Of a DNA stretch of 26,981 nucleotides, positions 9,961-25,997 are shown in pieces. The position numbers and the translations under genes are program-made. Source of the DNA: Schoenoplectus triqueter (lineage: Eukaryota > Streptophyta > Magnoliopsida > Poales > Cyperaceae); NCBI GenBank assembly GCA_964058805.1, contig CAXKVV010001419.1:1-26981 (forward strand), written 5' to 3'. Below the pieces are notes generated by a model that worked only from the letters and a program-made list of their open reading frames with translations, did no database searches and was not told the origin of the DNA. The first letter of the stretch is position 1; every line of letters begins with the position of its first letter.

Positions 9961-11209
9961 TATAAGGTTTGTGACTCTGTGTTGAATAAATTATTATTTA
10001 TAGAAGCAGTGATAAATTTTGTGCCCAACTTCTTACATTTGCACCATTTATATTAATTCAACGAGACGTGTTTTGAGTCTACTATCAAAGTACTCATATA
10101 ATGATAAAATATTTATGCTTTGCGATCATATAAATTAAAATTCTGAAAGTATATTTTTTACTTATTTTACAAAATACTTATATTGAAATTTTATACTATG
10201 ATATAGAAAACAATAACCTCCTTGCATATTAGATATAAGCATCTATGATTCAGATATGAACAATCTTAAAGTCAAGGATGGACACTTTGCTGTTCATCCC
10301 TAGAGATAATTATATCTTATGGCAATCAGGCAATGGCACTAACACTTCAGAAGGTGCATTAGGAAGAGAGAAAAGATATGTACAATTAACACGAGTGATT
10401 GTGCTTTTGTACAGCTCTATAATAAGCTATCGTTAGTCATTTAATCATTTATCATTACATATTTACATATATTGTGGTAGTGCGTGCAATCTTTGGTAAC
10501 TGAGTATACTTCCATTAAATATGAGCTGCATAATGATTGATCTAATATAAAACTAAGTAGCATAAAGCGCAATTGCATCTTTTAATGATTCCAAACTCGT
10601 GCTACCAACTAAAAAATTCACCAAAAGACGACGCTGTCAGCGGATTGGATTCACACAAAATAATAGCAATGATCCAAATTAAAATTTATAAGAACTTGCA
10701 AGCCATTTATCTATATCCACATCTAATTAAGAACTTTAAGAAATCAAATGCAGATTCCAATACATAACTTGAAAATCTAACAACTATTTAGTTCGAATCT
10801 TTGAAGTAATAAAATACATGCTTGTTGACATGTATTCCAATACAACAAAATATATTTCAGAATGCCAACTTTATGTATACTAAATTATATGACACGAATC
10901 GATTCTATTACTTTTGACCACATATGACATGTAATGGAAGAGTTAAAAATATAATCATTATGTTAGATAACTTTTTCTATCAAGTCCTCAAAACACAATT
11001 TGTTTCCAGACCCAACAGAATCAAGTATAAATCTAATAAAGCAAGTCATCAAAAGAGATCCGTATGCCAGTGTGCCACCCTATAGTTTAGTCGAACAAAT
11101 ATTTGTGTCCCATATACAAATCCAATCATGCAAATATAGATCAAGTTATCAGAGTTTGTCAGTATCACTGGACAGCTTTATCCAAAGACGAGTTTGATTA
11201 CTCAGCAAG
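9961..11209. other. AT-rich intergenic stretch
   Basis: No supported coding or RNA gene. The open frames at 10573-10767 and 11000-11197 have no recognisable domain. Confidence 0.45.
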
Positions 11210-11568
11210 ATCAAACTACTTGTTTGACATAGTAGTAGCATGGAGAAAACTGAAGGCAATAACAACTCAATTAAATTAATCATCGAACACGCTTAAGCAA
11301 AACAGTACATTAGCTAGAAATTACAACAAAAACCCGACATCCATTGTACAACCCTAAGCACCCCGTGCAGAAACAACACCAAGACAACAAAAAAATTAAA
11401 CTGACATGCACACGTGGGAAGTCAGACAATCCCCTTGATAGTGCTAAAATGAAACTAATTACAGCACAATGGTAAGTAAGCTGAATCAAGATTGCAGGGT
11501 CCTCAAACCTAATCTAAAGAACCCAGCCCAAATAATAATCATGAGGTGAAAGAAAAGAAGAGAACTTT
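11210..11568 (-). other. Probable 3' UTR and 3' flank of the CPK13-type gene
   Basis: This is the non-coding stretch after the TGA stop at 11571-11569. It is less AT-extreme than the DNA further left and has no ORF of note. I saw no clear AATAAA on the minus strand, so the cleavage site is not placed. Confidence 0.35.
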
Positions 11569-15683
<4,115 letters not shown>

Positions 15684-15960
15684 TAGGGCTTGATAAGGAG
15701 ATCTGGCACTGGCACTGGCACTGAAGAGAAACCCTAGCTACCTGCGACGGAGGTAGGGTTTCACTTCACATTAGCCTAAGCCTTGATTTGAGGAGGTGAG
15801 AGAGAAGCGCTGGGGAAGAGAGAGGAGAAAGAAAAGCTGAGACCTTTGTCGGGTAACAGCAGGACGGAATAATGGGAGAGGTCTACTTCGGAGATGATTA
15901 ACGGGAGCGGCTTCTACGGAGAATATCTGATCTGTATTTTTTTCAAAATCTCCAGTACTC
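15684..15960 (-). promoter_or_regulatory. Probable 5' leader and core promoter of the CPK13-type gene
   Basis: Read on the minus strand, this stretch is pyrimidine-rich (CT tracts about 15790-15840), as many plant leaders are. It holds two telo-box motifs (AAACCCTA) in opposite orientation, at 15729-15736 on the plus strand and 15761-15754 on the minus strand. It also holds a triple 6-bp repeat (TGGCAC)3 at 15704-15721. The only upstream ATG in it, at 15771-15769, is followed at once by TGA. The transcription start is not determinable from sequence, so the extent is a guess. Confidence 0.45.
15766..15771 (-). promoter_or_regulatory. Start-stop minimal upstream ORF (ATGTGA)
   Basis: On the minus strand, ATG is followed immediately by TGA, 82 nt before the main start codon. 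It lies in the CT-rich stretch that is probably transcribed leader. Start-stop uORFs can stall ribosomes; the AUGUAA of Arabidopsis NIP5;1 responds to boron. Whether this one is in the transcript, or has any effect, is unknown. Confidence 0.35.
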
Positions 15961-17017
15961 CGTGAAGCGGGTAATAAACATGTTCCAATGTATAACTCGT
16001 TTGAATATTTTCTATAGAATTATGCGCACCGTTCAATAGTGCCACACAACACAAGACAATGCGTGTGATCACTGATCAACTGATCATACATCAGGGGTAG
16101 ACCGTAGACGTCCACTGCCCACACCACACCAAGCCAAAGCTGCAGAAGAACCCTTAAAAAGTAATTACACGGAAGTGCCACAGAAAAACCCTATAAGGCG
16201 AATAGATGGATAGACCGAGAAATGAGAATCGTAGACATAGAGGGAAAGAAAATAATTAGAGAAAATTAAACAATAGCTGTTCCAAATTGTGTGAGTCATC
16301 AAGAAATGTAATGTAAATCATGAATGACGACTTTGCTTTTACTACTAGAAGCAAGCTCAAATTTTCAAAGAAAATCAGGAAACGCTCTCTTTCTTTAATT
16401 TATTATTGTGATAATGATAACAATACATAACAGAGGTTTAGTGGTGAATCTTGAGCTTAACTTGTAATGATAACCATGCACTCGCCGTAGTTATTATCCG
16501 CTAGCTTTTCTAAAAATAAGGATAGGCGCCATTGTATGTCAACGTCTTCTAGTGAGAAAACCAATTTTCAAACATGATTGTAGAATGTCAATTGCAACTT
16601 TCAAAGTTCAAAATTAAATACGGAAAACCCCGCCACTCTTTTGAAAGCAATATATATGGAGCTATGCTTCTAGAATTATTTTAAGAAAAACTGAGACACG
16701 GAATAATGACAGTCCATATTGTCATAATCACCGCTCGGTAGAATTAATTTCTCCAATAAGACAAATATATACTCTAAAGCTTGTTAATTTCCAATCAAAA
16801 CCTTTAAAGGTTCATCATTCATGTTTGCCTTTGTTTCTTCGCTTTTCTCCAACATTTTGTTCCAAAAATCATCGATGGTAACTTCATCTTTTGCATGCAT
16901 ATATGCTCCTCTTCATCTCTGGCCCATCACATCTGTACCAGCTCTTTTCCTTCCACAGCACCCAAATTTGACTACGTCATTGGACCGATCCTACATATAT
17001 CCAACTTAAGTTTGTTC
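15961..17017. other. Upstream intergenic region of the CPK13-type gene
   Basis: Promoter-distal DNA of the minus-strand kinase gene. No gene, RNA or clear element was recognised; the ORF at 16821-17009 has no motif. Confidence 0.4.
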
Positions 17018-17020
17018 TAA

Positions 17021-17375
17021 GAGCATCTCCAATGCAGTAATCAGTTCTAAATCTTTTATTATTATTATTTCAAATTTAATTAGAGAAATTGCTAATTAAA
17101 ATTAACACTCTCCAATGTATAAATCATATGTAGATTTTATTTATGTCAAATCATTTAGTGAAATAAATAAATAAATAAATAGATTTAGCAAAAATGATCT
17201 CCAATGCTAAATTAAATGAGTTGTTAATATGATATGGCAATTAGAAATGAGTTGCTAAATTAGAAATTATGATTAAAGTTTCTAAATTAAAAATTATCTC
17301 TCCAATACTAAAATTAAAAATAAACAATGACATATAGGAATAGAAACTCAATAAAAACTCTCATTGGAGATGCTC
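17021..17375. mobile_element. Tourist-like (PIF/Harbinger) MITE, 355 bp
   Basis: Terminal inverted repeat GAGCATCTCCAATG at 17021-17034 and CATTGGAGATGCTC at 17362-17375, an exact 14-bp pair. The flanks are TAA on both sides (17018-17020 and 17376-17378), the 3-bp T/A duplication typical of PIF/Harbinger. The phrase CTCCAAT recurs inside (about 17110, 17201, 17300), pointing to internal repeats. No ORF. Confidence 0.8.
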
Positions 17376-17378
17376 TAA

Positions 17379-18170
17379 CCGCAAAAATAATATAATGAAT
17401 AATTGTAGTGTGTATTCAATTTTCATAGTACATTTAATTCTCTTGATATTTTTTAAAAAAAACATTATTCAGATGAAATTATAGATGTGTTCTTAATGAC
17501 TTAGAATGTGTATTATATTTGAAATAATTTAGAGTTTGGTTGATCATTTATTACATAATTATTGAAAATTCATTGTTGAAAATTTTAAAATTGTATGATG
17601 AAAGACAAAATCTCTTTCAAAAGACTAATTAAAACTAGATACACACTATATATAAGTATTTTGAAACATATTTATGATCAATTTTTTTTTAATAATATTA
17701 CTTAGAAAAATGTACGGTAAAAATTGGTATATCACAAAATTGCATTCACACTAGAATTGCTTGTAATATAATTGTTATGTCCGTAGAGAATCTGGACAAG
17801 AGTCACACTAGAATTGCTTGAAAAAATTTTTCCAACGAATTGCGCCACCAAATACCAATTGACCAACCTTTTTTTAGGATTAATTAGTGCCTTTTATTGC
17901 TTCTCTCTGCAAAAGTAAAAACAGTCGCTGTATGTAGATTATACATCATCGAATTATTGCCTTCATTTATTATGGTGTGATTCAAATTAAGCAAAAGACG
18001 AACGAAGAATCTATATTTTGTCTATCGGAAGTAAATTATAGAAATATGGAACAATCAATACATCTGTGAAATTGCGTGAAAATCTTAAAAATTGAGTATG
18101 CAATTTAATTATATCACAAGAAAGTATCATTTTTTCATTGTGTAATTTCTTGACGATTTTAGCTCATTCA
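17379..18170. other. AT-rich intergenic stretch
   Basis: I see no gene or clear repeat. The phrase TCACACTAGAATTGCTTG occurs twice, at about 17747-17764 and 17803-17820. Confidence 0.4.
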
Positions 18171-18600
18171 AGCATAGACAGATTCTCAGCTCCTCTCACT
18201 GTCCCTTCCTCTCTCTCCTCTTACTTTCACTTCTCCCTCTTCCTCTCCCTTGTATGCTTGCTCTCTCTCATCTCTCTCTTTCAGGGGCGAATCTATATAG
18301 CTAAGGTCCAATCGATGTCAGAATTTTATTTTCAAAAGTAAATGTATAATAGCAAGTTTTTTTCTTCTAATTCAGAAAAATATAGTTCAAAACTACAAAT
18401 GTACTTAAACTTAATTGAAAAAATTTTGTACCCTTCATATCTAAATTTGTTATAATTTAACACCGATCTATGTAATATGTCCAAACTTGCTAAGGAGGTT
18501 GAATCTACTACTGCTCTCCTTCTCTCATTTCTCTTTCTCGCTGCCGCTCTCGCCTCTCGTCTCCCTCTCATCTTTCTCATCCCCCTCTTGCTTCTTATTC
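18170..18600. repeat. Two CT-rich tracts around a GGGGCGAATCTA-starting insertion
   Basis: CT-rich low-complexity DNA lies at 18185-18283 and 18505-18595. Between them sits a segment that starts AGGGGCGAATCTATATAGCT (from 18283) and ends near GCTAAGGAGGTTGAATCTAC. It looks as if an element has split one pyrimidine tract. Confidence 0.4.
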
Positions 18601-19260
18601 AACTTATTAACATTCTTATTTAAGTTATTGATTTTGTTATTCAATTTATCAGCTTTGTTATTATTCAGTAATACATGTATGTTTTTTTATTTCTCAATTT
18701 ATTCATACTTAATGCATTATAAATGACCAATAAAATAATGTTCTGATGTATTTAGATCATGAATAACAAGAAAAATAAATGCACTTGACATCTGTAAGTA
18801 CCATTTTATATTTTGATTATTCTTAACAAATAAAAGATATATTTGAAAAAGTCTCATAGATCGATAAAAACAAGTTTAGATGTCATTAATAATTTTGTAC
18901 TAAGTCTTTAGGTCGTTTATTATTCATATAAAAATATTCATATCAAATCGTTTATTATTCATATTATATGTTTCATTATTCAACTTAATCATATGTTGTG
19001 TGTTATCAGAACTTTGTATCAAGTTTTGAAAACTCTAATTCTGACATTCTTTTTATTTGAATAATTATTCAGCTTTCTGACTTTATTATTCAAAATAACT
19101 ATATTGTGTGGAAATAAAATTTTGTACCAAAAACTCAGTCTCTTTATAGGTCCTCATTTCTGTTATTAATAAAAGATAACTTATTATTCATAAAAAATGT
19201 TTTGTTTTTCATAATATATCACTTATATTAAAGTTATCAAACAAAATAAAATATAAGACT
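18596..19260. repeat. Stretch with reiterated TTATTATTCA motif
   Basis: TTATT(A/C)A and TTATTATTCA recur many times at irregular spacing on the plus strand (for example near 18660, 18918, 18950, 18976, 19080 and 19180). It is not a clean tandem array and has no coding potential. Confidence 0.5.
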
Positions 19261-19346
19261 GTACGATGTGCTCTTCTGATTTTTTTTTAATTTTGACTGA
19301 TCAACCATCATGGTATCGAATATGGCATCACTTTATCCTCTCCCAA

Positions 19347-19590
19347 TTAGGGGCGGAGCCAGTATAGTAGCAGGGGCGGGGACAATTAACCCTCTTTTAC
19401 CAGAAGCTTTTAAAAAATACCTTTATAATTATGTATATATATATATATATATTTTTAAAAAATGTTATATTAATTTTAATTTTTTTTTTAAAAAATGCTA
19501 TATTAAAGAAAATTTTAAATTTTGACTTCTAATTTTTTTTTAATTTTTACCCTCTAAATCAAAGTCTTACTCCATCTTTGCCCCAATTAT
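19347..19590 (+). mobile_element. Small element starting GGGGCGGAGCCAG
   Basis: It begins AGGGGCGGAGCCAGTATAGT (19347) with a second AGGGGCGGGG soon after. It then runs through AT-rich sequence to ACCCTCTAAATCAAAGTCTT, with CTCCATCTTTGCCCC at about 19570-19585, which could be a decayed complement of the start. Non-coding. Family class not determinable here. Confidence 0.45.
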
Positions 19591-20753
19591 ATATACAACC
19601 AAAGAACTCTTCACCTTGACTCTTGAGCATCTCGAATTCTCAATAACATATAAAAATTTCGTTAATCCTACAAATCGAGTAAACATAAAATTAGTGTCGC
19701 TTCATCAAATGTTCCATTCTCTCCAAGCCCTCTTATAGAACGTCTATGTACATCTTGGGACGCTTATGAAATGTGAGAAAAGTGAATAGGATCAATATCA
19801 GAAAATATATGAGATTTTTATTTTGGTAGGTGTATATTAAATAATACCGATGATAATTTAATATCACGATTTTTATTTTTGTTTTTATATCATTTGTTAA
19901 AGCTAGTATATTATTAAACTCCCTAAAGTCTTTGTGAGCTTAACTAGAGAATCAATTGAATCGATTTCAAATGACAAATCCAAATTATCTGAAACCAATC
20001 TACACTTTGTGTACTATAATTATATAACAAATCTATAAAATTTTGAATTCATTTAGTATAAAAGCAAGGGGCAAAAAAAATGAAGGTTTATAAGTTATTT
20101 TGTTGCATTTATTTTCTCACTGTTTGACTTTAAATTAAATAAATTCGAAAATTTATAAATGTATAATGCAAACGCATCACCCCATGAGGTACATCGGTTT
20201 TATGGTTTGGATTTGTTGTTTGAAGTCAATTCAATTGATTTTCGAGTCAAGCTCATTAAAGCATTTGGTGAGCTTAAGTTCTCCCCAGCTATGCTCATTT
20301 GTTTTATTTGATTACTTTTTTGGCATAATTTCAATGCTAAAAAATGATATTACGATTTTACGATCTATGGAAACTTCATTTTATTTTTAATGTTAAATTT
20401 AGGAAATTTCTAGCACAAAATGGAGACTTTAAAAAATTAAGACGTTACTTTTAAAACTTTAAAAACAAAATAATAAATAAATAATACGTTAGAAAAAAAA
20501 TACTGTTATAACTTCAACAACCAAAATGATAAACAAAAGATATTTTAGAGAACAATTATTTAATTTACTTTAACAAAAACATATGCGGTTATGTTATATT
20601 TTTTTTTATCTGAACTGATTAAATTCGAATAAAAAAATCTTATCCAAAATGAACAAATGGCAATGAACTTTACAGTTTGCACTTCGCATGGACAAAATTT
20701 GGAGTGGAACAAAGCTTCTCTAACAGAAGGGGGATTCACAAAATTGGTCAAAA
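19591..20753. other. Intergenic region upstream of SelT
   Basis: AT-rich, with no supported gene. The right end contains the SelT promoter, but I see no unambiguous TATA box. Confidence 0.4.
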
Positions 20754-20789
20754 GACCTCTCTTCCTCGATCGACCTCTCTTCCTCGATC
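20754..20789 (+). repeat. Perfect 18-bp tandem duplication before the SelT start
   Basis: Two exact head-to-tail copies of GACCTCTCTTCCTCGATC (20754-20771 and 20772-20789) end 45 bp before the ATG, probably in the 5' leader or core promoter. The CT-rich composition fits a plant leader. Confidence 0.85.
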
Positions 20790-20834
20790 CCGATTGCATT
20801 ATCAGAACTTCGGAACCAAGCTAGAGATAAGAAA

Positions 20835-22395
20835 ATGGATCGGGCACAGATGCTCCTAGTGGGTCTACCGATATTCCTCTTCTGCTCCGATCTCGTCAAT
20901 CTCTTCTCTGCTCCACCGCCGAAGCCCCCTCCGCCTCGTCGCCACCTTCATCACCAGCCGCTGCCTTTGCCCGTTCCTCAAAACCCTTCCGATGCCACCT
21001 TCACTTCTCCTGTAAGATTTCCCTTGTAAATTAGGATACATCTTATGGTTCCTCTTTGTTTTATTGGGATTTTAGTTGCTCGAAAGGAGTTGATTATGCT
21101 TTTAAAAAACGATACGCGTGGAGCTTCAGAGGAGGAGGTAATCAGAAATGAAAGAACAACTGGAAAGCTAATATCTTGATATAACTAAACCCTTATTAGC
21201 TAATTCCAGATATTTTAATGTTATGCTGTGTGCTATTTTTCGGGGTGAGAACTTGAACAAGATTTTGAAGTTCAAAACCCTGAAATTGAATTTCTTTGGC
21301 CTTGATTTTTGTGATTGACAATTAACAGGAACCTCATCTTGGTGGAGTTGGCTATGGCACGACAGTTGAACTGAAATTTTGTGCCTCTTGCTCCTATCGG
21401 TCAGTTCTTGGTGCCAAGTTGCATTTTTTCTTTAAAAATTTAGAAGAGCTGAGAAATTTAATGAGGGAAATTTCTTGATTGCAAATGATTTGCAGACTGA
21501 GCCGTTTGAAATTACTGAACATAGCGTAAAATGATACAGATGTTTAATAACAACAACAACAACAACAACAACAACAGATGTTTAATAGATAAAATAAATA
21601 AAAATCAAATGAAATCTTGTTTAATATCTCCAATTCATCAGGGGAACTGCCATGACTATGAAGAAAATGCTAGAAGCTTCCTTTCCCGGTATCGATGTGA
21701 TTTTAGAAAACTACCCTCCAGCCCTCCCAAAACGCCTTCTAAGCAAAGCAGTCCCAATTGTCCAAATGGGTGTTATTGCTATAATAACAGCTGGAGACCA
21801 AATTTTCCCAAGGCTTGGTATGGCCCCACCAGCATGGTACTTCTCTTTACGTGCAAATCGCTTTGGTGCAATTGCCAGCACCTGGCTGTTTGGTAATTTT
21901 CTCCAGTCGTTCTTACAGAGCTCCGGTGCATTTGAAGTTCACTGCAATGGAGAATTGGTATACCCAAGTTTCCTCTAACTTTTTTTTATATATTTACCGT
22001 GTTACTTTGTTCAAGCATTGCCCATGCTGTCCACTTGACTGAACAGGTTCCTGTACTTGTTGCTGCATGCTGATATTTACTAATCATTCACAGGTTGTAA
22101 TTCAGTAATTGGCTGCCAATGGTATTTGGTACTGATAATAACTGTTATTATATACCTTACCTCTGAATCCTGGTTCATCCCACTTCTGGTAATGGGCTAT
22201 ATGCCTAACTATATGGTAATTCATAGCATTTTTTTATATTCAAACTTTTGACATGGTTTTGTTTCTAAATTGCTTTAGGTCTTCTCTAAGTTGGTGGAGC
22301 AGAGGTTCCCCAGTGAATTTGAGTTGAGAGAGTTAATTGGCAGTAGACTGCCCAACTCCCAATTTGGGAAGAATCTAGGCCAAGTTTGGTCATAG
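20835..22395 (+). CDS. SELT: Selenoprotein T-like thioredoxin-fold protein (complete, 4 exons, 226 aa)
   Basis: Plant homologue of animal selenoprotein T, an ER-associated oxidoreductase of the Rdx family. Exons: 20835-21011, 21329-21399, 21642-21957, 22279-22395; total 681 nt in frame, with donors GTAAGA, GTCAGT, GTATAC and GTAACT-like borders all GT-AG in phase. A hydrophobic N-terminal segment (residues 6-20) fits a signal peptide or anchor, followed by a Pro/His-rich linker (27-51). The conserved core begins GVGYGTTVELKFCASCSYRG (65-84). The redox pair is Cys77-x-x-Cys80, with Cys where animals have selenocysteine, as expected in higher plants. Further family blocks are SFPGIDVI (96-103), GDQIFP (134-139), WYFSLRANRFG (148-158), LGNF-like FGNFLQSFLQSSGAFEV (166-182) and NGEL (185-188). 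The first ATG upstream of the hydrophobic segment was taken as the start. Substrate unknown. Confidence 0.94.
21548..21576 (+). repeat. (AAC)n microsatellite in SelT intron 2
   Basis: About nine AAC units, upstream of the acceptor at 21640-21641. It would read as poly-Asn in an ORF scan, but it lies inside an intron of SelT. Confidence 0.9.
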
Positions 22396-22560
22396 GAAGA
22401 ATGTTTGTCAATTGGTATTCCTAATTTCCAAGCTATTTATAGTTCTATCTTGGAAAACTTGAAACCCGGTTTCTCCATACTCCTTTGTAACTTATGTTGG
22501 AACTTGTATGGCTGAATTATTTTAGTTTTGTAGATGGATTGCATATACAATGGGTTTTGG
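22396..22560 (+). other. Probable SelT 3' UTR
   Basis: Follows the TAG stop at 22393-22395 and is T-rich, as plant 3' ends are. No canonical AATAAA seen, so the end is approximate. Confidence 0.35.
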
Positions 22561-24755
22561 TATTCTTCCAATTTAATTTGGTTTACTTTGAAAGATGAAA
22601 TTCTCGCACATTTATAACCGTGGCACCCAAATATGATGTGGTAACCTTGCTTGAATTTGTTATATTTTGCTAATAGCGTCCCGTGGAACGGTGGTAAGTG
22701 ACATCCACAGTGTTGCTGTCTTGATACACTTTAACAGCCGTTATGTGGCATGGCCTTTGTGGGGGTATTTTGTTTGCTACTGTTCTTAAAGTGCTTTACT
22801 AATTACTACCCGTGCAAGATGTCATTGGACCGTATTCCTATGTTCGCTATGAAACATTATACAATAAATAAATATTTTTCTGTATAACTTAAATATCTTA
22901 ACAATATTAACCACGAATTTTGGGAAGGAAATTATTTCTTTTCCCATTTTTGTCAAACATATAATGATATCTGAAATTTGATTAAATATTAAGGAACTGA
23001 GGAACACGATAAAATTGTGTCATCCCCTTCTCTACCTTTGATAACTTTTTTTACAATATTATTTCTTGTTTAAATGGTAGCGAGAGAAGAAACATTTTTT
23101 GAGTTACTGTCTCGTTTCTTTATATAATAGCATGTTATAATCAGTCTTTTACCAAACTAAAATGTTTAATATATTAGAGAAAATCAAATAGAATTTGACA
23201 ATTTTTGTTATTTACATAACTTCGTGTCAACAAAATATTAATTACAATATCTCATTCTGAATTTTTGAACAAATTTTATTTTATATATTATCACATACTT
23301 TAAATTTTCCAGTGATAAAGTAAAACATATAATATAAAACATTAATAGTTGTACGTAACTGCATAAGCCTTCAATTCACCAGGTTTATGTGAACTAATCA
23401 TGCTCATATCAAAACTTCAGATATTAGTTTCAAAGATTTTGATTTTACAGAAGAAATATTATAGTCATGGAACAACATCATATGCACGCAAAATTAAACA
23501 TTCTTTACAAGAAAAGGTCTTCTTCAAATTTGTAATTTTTCTCTTGGTTTTGGTACCTTGTATCAATACGAACAACTAAATTATTGTTCTTAATGACATA
23601 TTTTTTTTTACCAATTTATTTGTGATTAAAGGCTTTTGTTGTTGTAGCCATGAGTACATAATATTTTTTCTATTTTATTATAAATTCTCATGCTAGTGGA
23701 AAATTATTCTCAAATTTACTTGTGTTTATACATACTACAATGACTAGTGGTAAATAAGATTGAAATGATGTATATTGTTTTCTTTTATGTACCACTAAAA
23801 TGTCTAAAGGAAGAAAAAAGAGACGGGGAGGAAGGAATCACAGTCAAAGCGGGTGACATGAAACAAAAATATTATACATCTTTTCCGTTGCACAACACAA
23901 AAATAATAACAATGCTCTTTCTTGAGAAAAGAATAGGGTCACCGCTGGAAATTTTTGTTAAAAAAATGTGTCAATTGATTACATTCATAATTTTTTTTAC
24001 TTATAATAGTGGAAAAAATATATAGTTCGTTGAGAATTCTAGAAAAATGGAGTCAATTCACCATCTTTTACATAAATTATAGTCCAACATATATAAAATT
24101 ATGTTGTTATCAGTGTTATAAGTAACAGAATATATTTAACGGATGAATGAGGTAACACTAAGTGATTAATCGTTATGTGGCTGATTAATAGAATTTTGCG
24201 GAAAATTTGGTGTTCATATTTTAATATATGAAAATTAATAATTTCAATAAAAAATTGTTATTTACATAATTGATAATATTTTTGTTTATTAGTTTTATTA
24301 TAAAAATTATAAATAGAAATTAAATTACTGAATTTATGATCTTTTCAATAATTTTGAAAAAAAAACTATATAATTTCATGAATGTCTGGTTGAGTAAAAA
24401 ATTAAAATCAAATTAAAAATAATGAAATCTAATTTATATAAAATTTTTGTTATAAAAATTATAGTACAAATGAAATTTATATGATTTAAATATATAACTG
24501 GCTGCAAAAATAATTGACTGGCTATGATACGTGACCGTTTATCCACTGATTATGATTAATCGACCGACTAATTGATTTTTTTTGATAAATAGGGGTTCAA
24601 ATAACCCGGTTTATATCATTTTTCATATGTTTCTCTTGCGATTTGAACCTACACCACTTCGTAGAGGGGCGAGATCCGATACCATCTGTACTAGATCCGG
24701 TACCATAAAATTTTCATGTTAAATATATCTTTCATTTGCAATTTTATACATGGTT
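22561..24755. other. AT-rich intergenic stretch
   Basis: No gene supported; the ORFs at 22822-23007 (minus) and 23747-24025 (plus) have no motif. A phrase at 24646-24660, read on the minus strand GGTGTAGGTTCAAATCGC, resembles a pol III box B, but no full SINE was found. Confidence 0.4.
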
Positions 24756-24759
24756 ATAT

Positions 24760-24840
24760 GCAGAGGCAGATCCAAACTTTCGTCCAGGAGGGGCAAAAAT
24801 TGAATTTTTTTCCGGGGGGGGGGGGGGGTAAGCATTTTTT
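24760..24840 (+). mobile_element. Fragment of the same GGGGCGGA-type family, with a 15-G homopolymer
   Basis: GCAGAGGCAGATCCAAACTT is followed by AGGAGGGGCAAAAATTGAAT and then fifteen G at 24814-24828. The layout parallels the element at 19347. The homopolymer length may be unreliable in sequencing. Confidence 0.35.
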
Positions 24841-25800
24841 CTATTTTTTTCTAAAAATATACATAAAAATAAGGGTATTAGTAAATATTATACAACAACA
24901 ACAAAACCTTTAATACCAAATAAATTGGGGTAGGCTATATTAGTAAATATTATGCCTTTGCTTAATCTAACTCCTTTGTTAATTGCTGATGATTAAAATT
25001 GCACCGAACTGCCTTCTGAATTAGTTATCTCAGAGGGTATGTTGTTTCGCTCAAAAAATAAGCTGAAAAAACTAACTTCCTTTAAAATGTAGTTATCTCT
25101 TACGTACTAAGAAAAAAGAAAGAAAAGGAAAATGAAATTTCATGGCAATTTGTTGACATGCATAAAGATTTGTCGTTTAATCATGTGTGGAAAACATAAT
25201 GACATTCAAAACTATAGCTGAAATCAGGTTAGATGAATTTTGCAGTGCTGCCTTTCTCTCCAGTTCATTGTTCATTATAAAGCAAATTTTGCACTATAAA
25301 TGAAACAATTAAATATTTTAAGTTGAAAACAGGTTCATTGACATATTTAGGTCAGCGGTATTAAGTGACTAGTTTATAGATATTTTCTTCATGCCTGATG
25401 TATATGCATTCTAGTAAAAGAAATAGGCAAATACCCAATTATAAGTTCACTGTTCCATTTTTGCAAAACAGATAAAAATCAAAAGCAGAAAAATATACAA
25501 ATACAACTTGATAAGTGCGCTGTTCCTGTCAGCTAATTATAAACTATGACGCCATTCATGAGCTGTTTGGACAAAATCTAGCAATCAGATTACTGTGGGA
25601 GCTTTTAGAGGGTTTTAATATGGGCCATTGGATTTTGTTCAAACACTGCACGAGCAGTGTCCTGGTTTTTGGTTTTTCTTCTTCAGTGATTATCTCCACT
25701 GTTAGTGCAGAAGTGTCCATACCATTAGCTGTTGTTTTGACATTTTGAATCCATTGAGTTTCATACTGACAACTTTTCTTATTTCTCCCTAAAATGATAG
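24841..25800. other. AT-rich intergenic or intronic stretch
   Basis: No exon could be supported. If the unassigned tail at 25801 belongs to a gene, this could be one of its introns. Confidence 0.35.
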
Positions 25801-25997
25801 GAATTGGATAAAGCCATGCGAAGTGGATATTTTCATGACTTCACTGAGAAGGTGTGGATTCTCTTTGGCTTTCTAAGTTATATTACTTATGACTCATTTT
25901 ACTGTTTGTTTTATAATATTGGCTCTACTATCATATGCAGGTTCTAGACATTATCAGTGAAAGAGGCCAAGTGTTTTCTGGAACCAGGAAGATTTGA
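25801..25997 (+). pseudogene. Unassigned ORF tail with two candidate exons
   Basis: Exon-like pieces at 25801-25851 (after ...TGATAG, before GTGTGG) and 25941-25997 (after CATATGCAG, ending TGA) join in one frame. The join gives a charged, helical-looking 35-residue peptide, ELDKAMRSGYFHDFTEKVL followed by DIISERGQVFSGTRKI. It does not look like random AT-rich translation. I do not recognise the family and find no convincing upstream exons back to SelT. The stretch at 25540-25640 is open in one frame but has no motif. It could be the 3' end of a gene with short upstream exons that I missed, or a relic. Confidence is for it being ancestrally coding. Confidence 0.35.

Noticed and set aside
21531..21896. 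Poly-Asn ORF in the SelT locus
   Set aside because: It is the intron (AAC)n repeat joined to an out-of-frame reading of exon 3.
24814..24828. G15 run as a possible G-quadruplex regulatory site
   Set aside because: It lies in a degenerate element fragment, and homopolymer length is error-prone. Nothing ties it to a gene.
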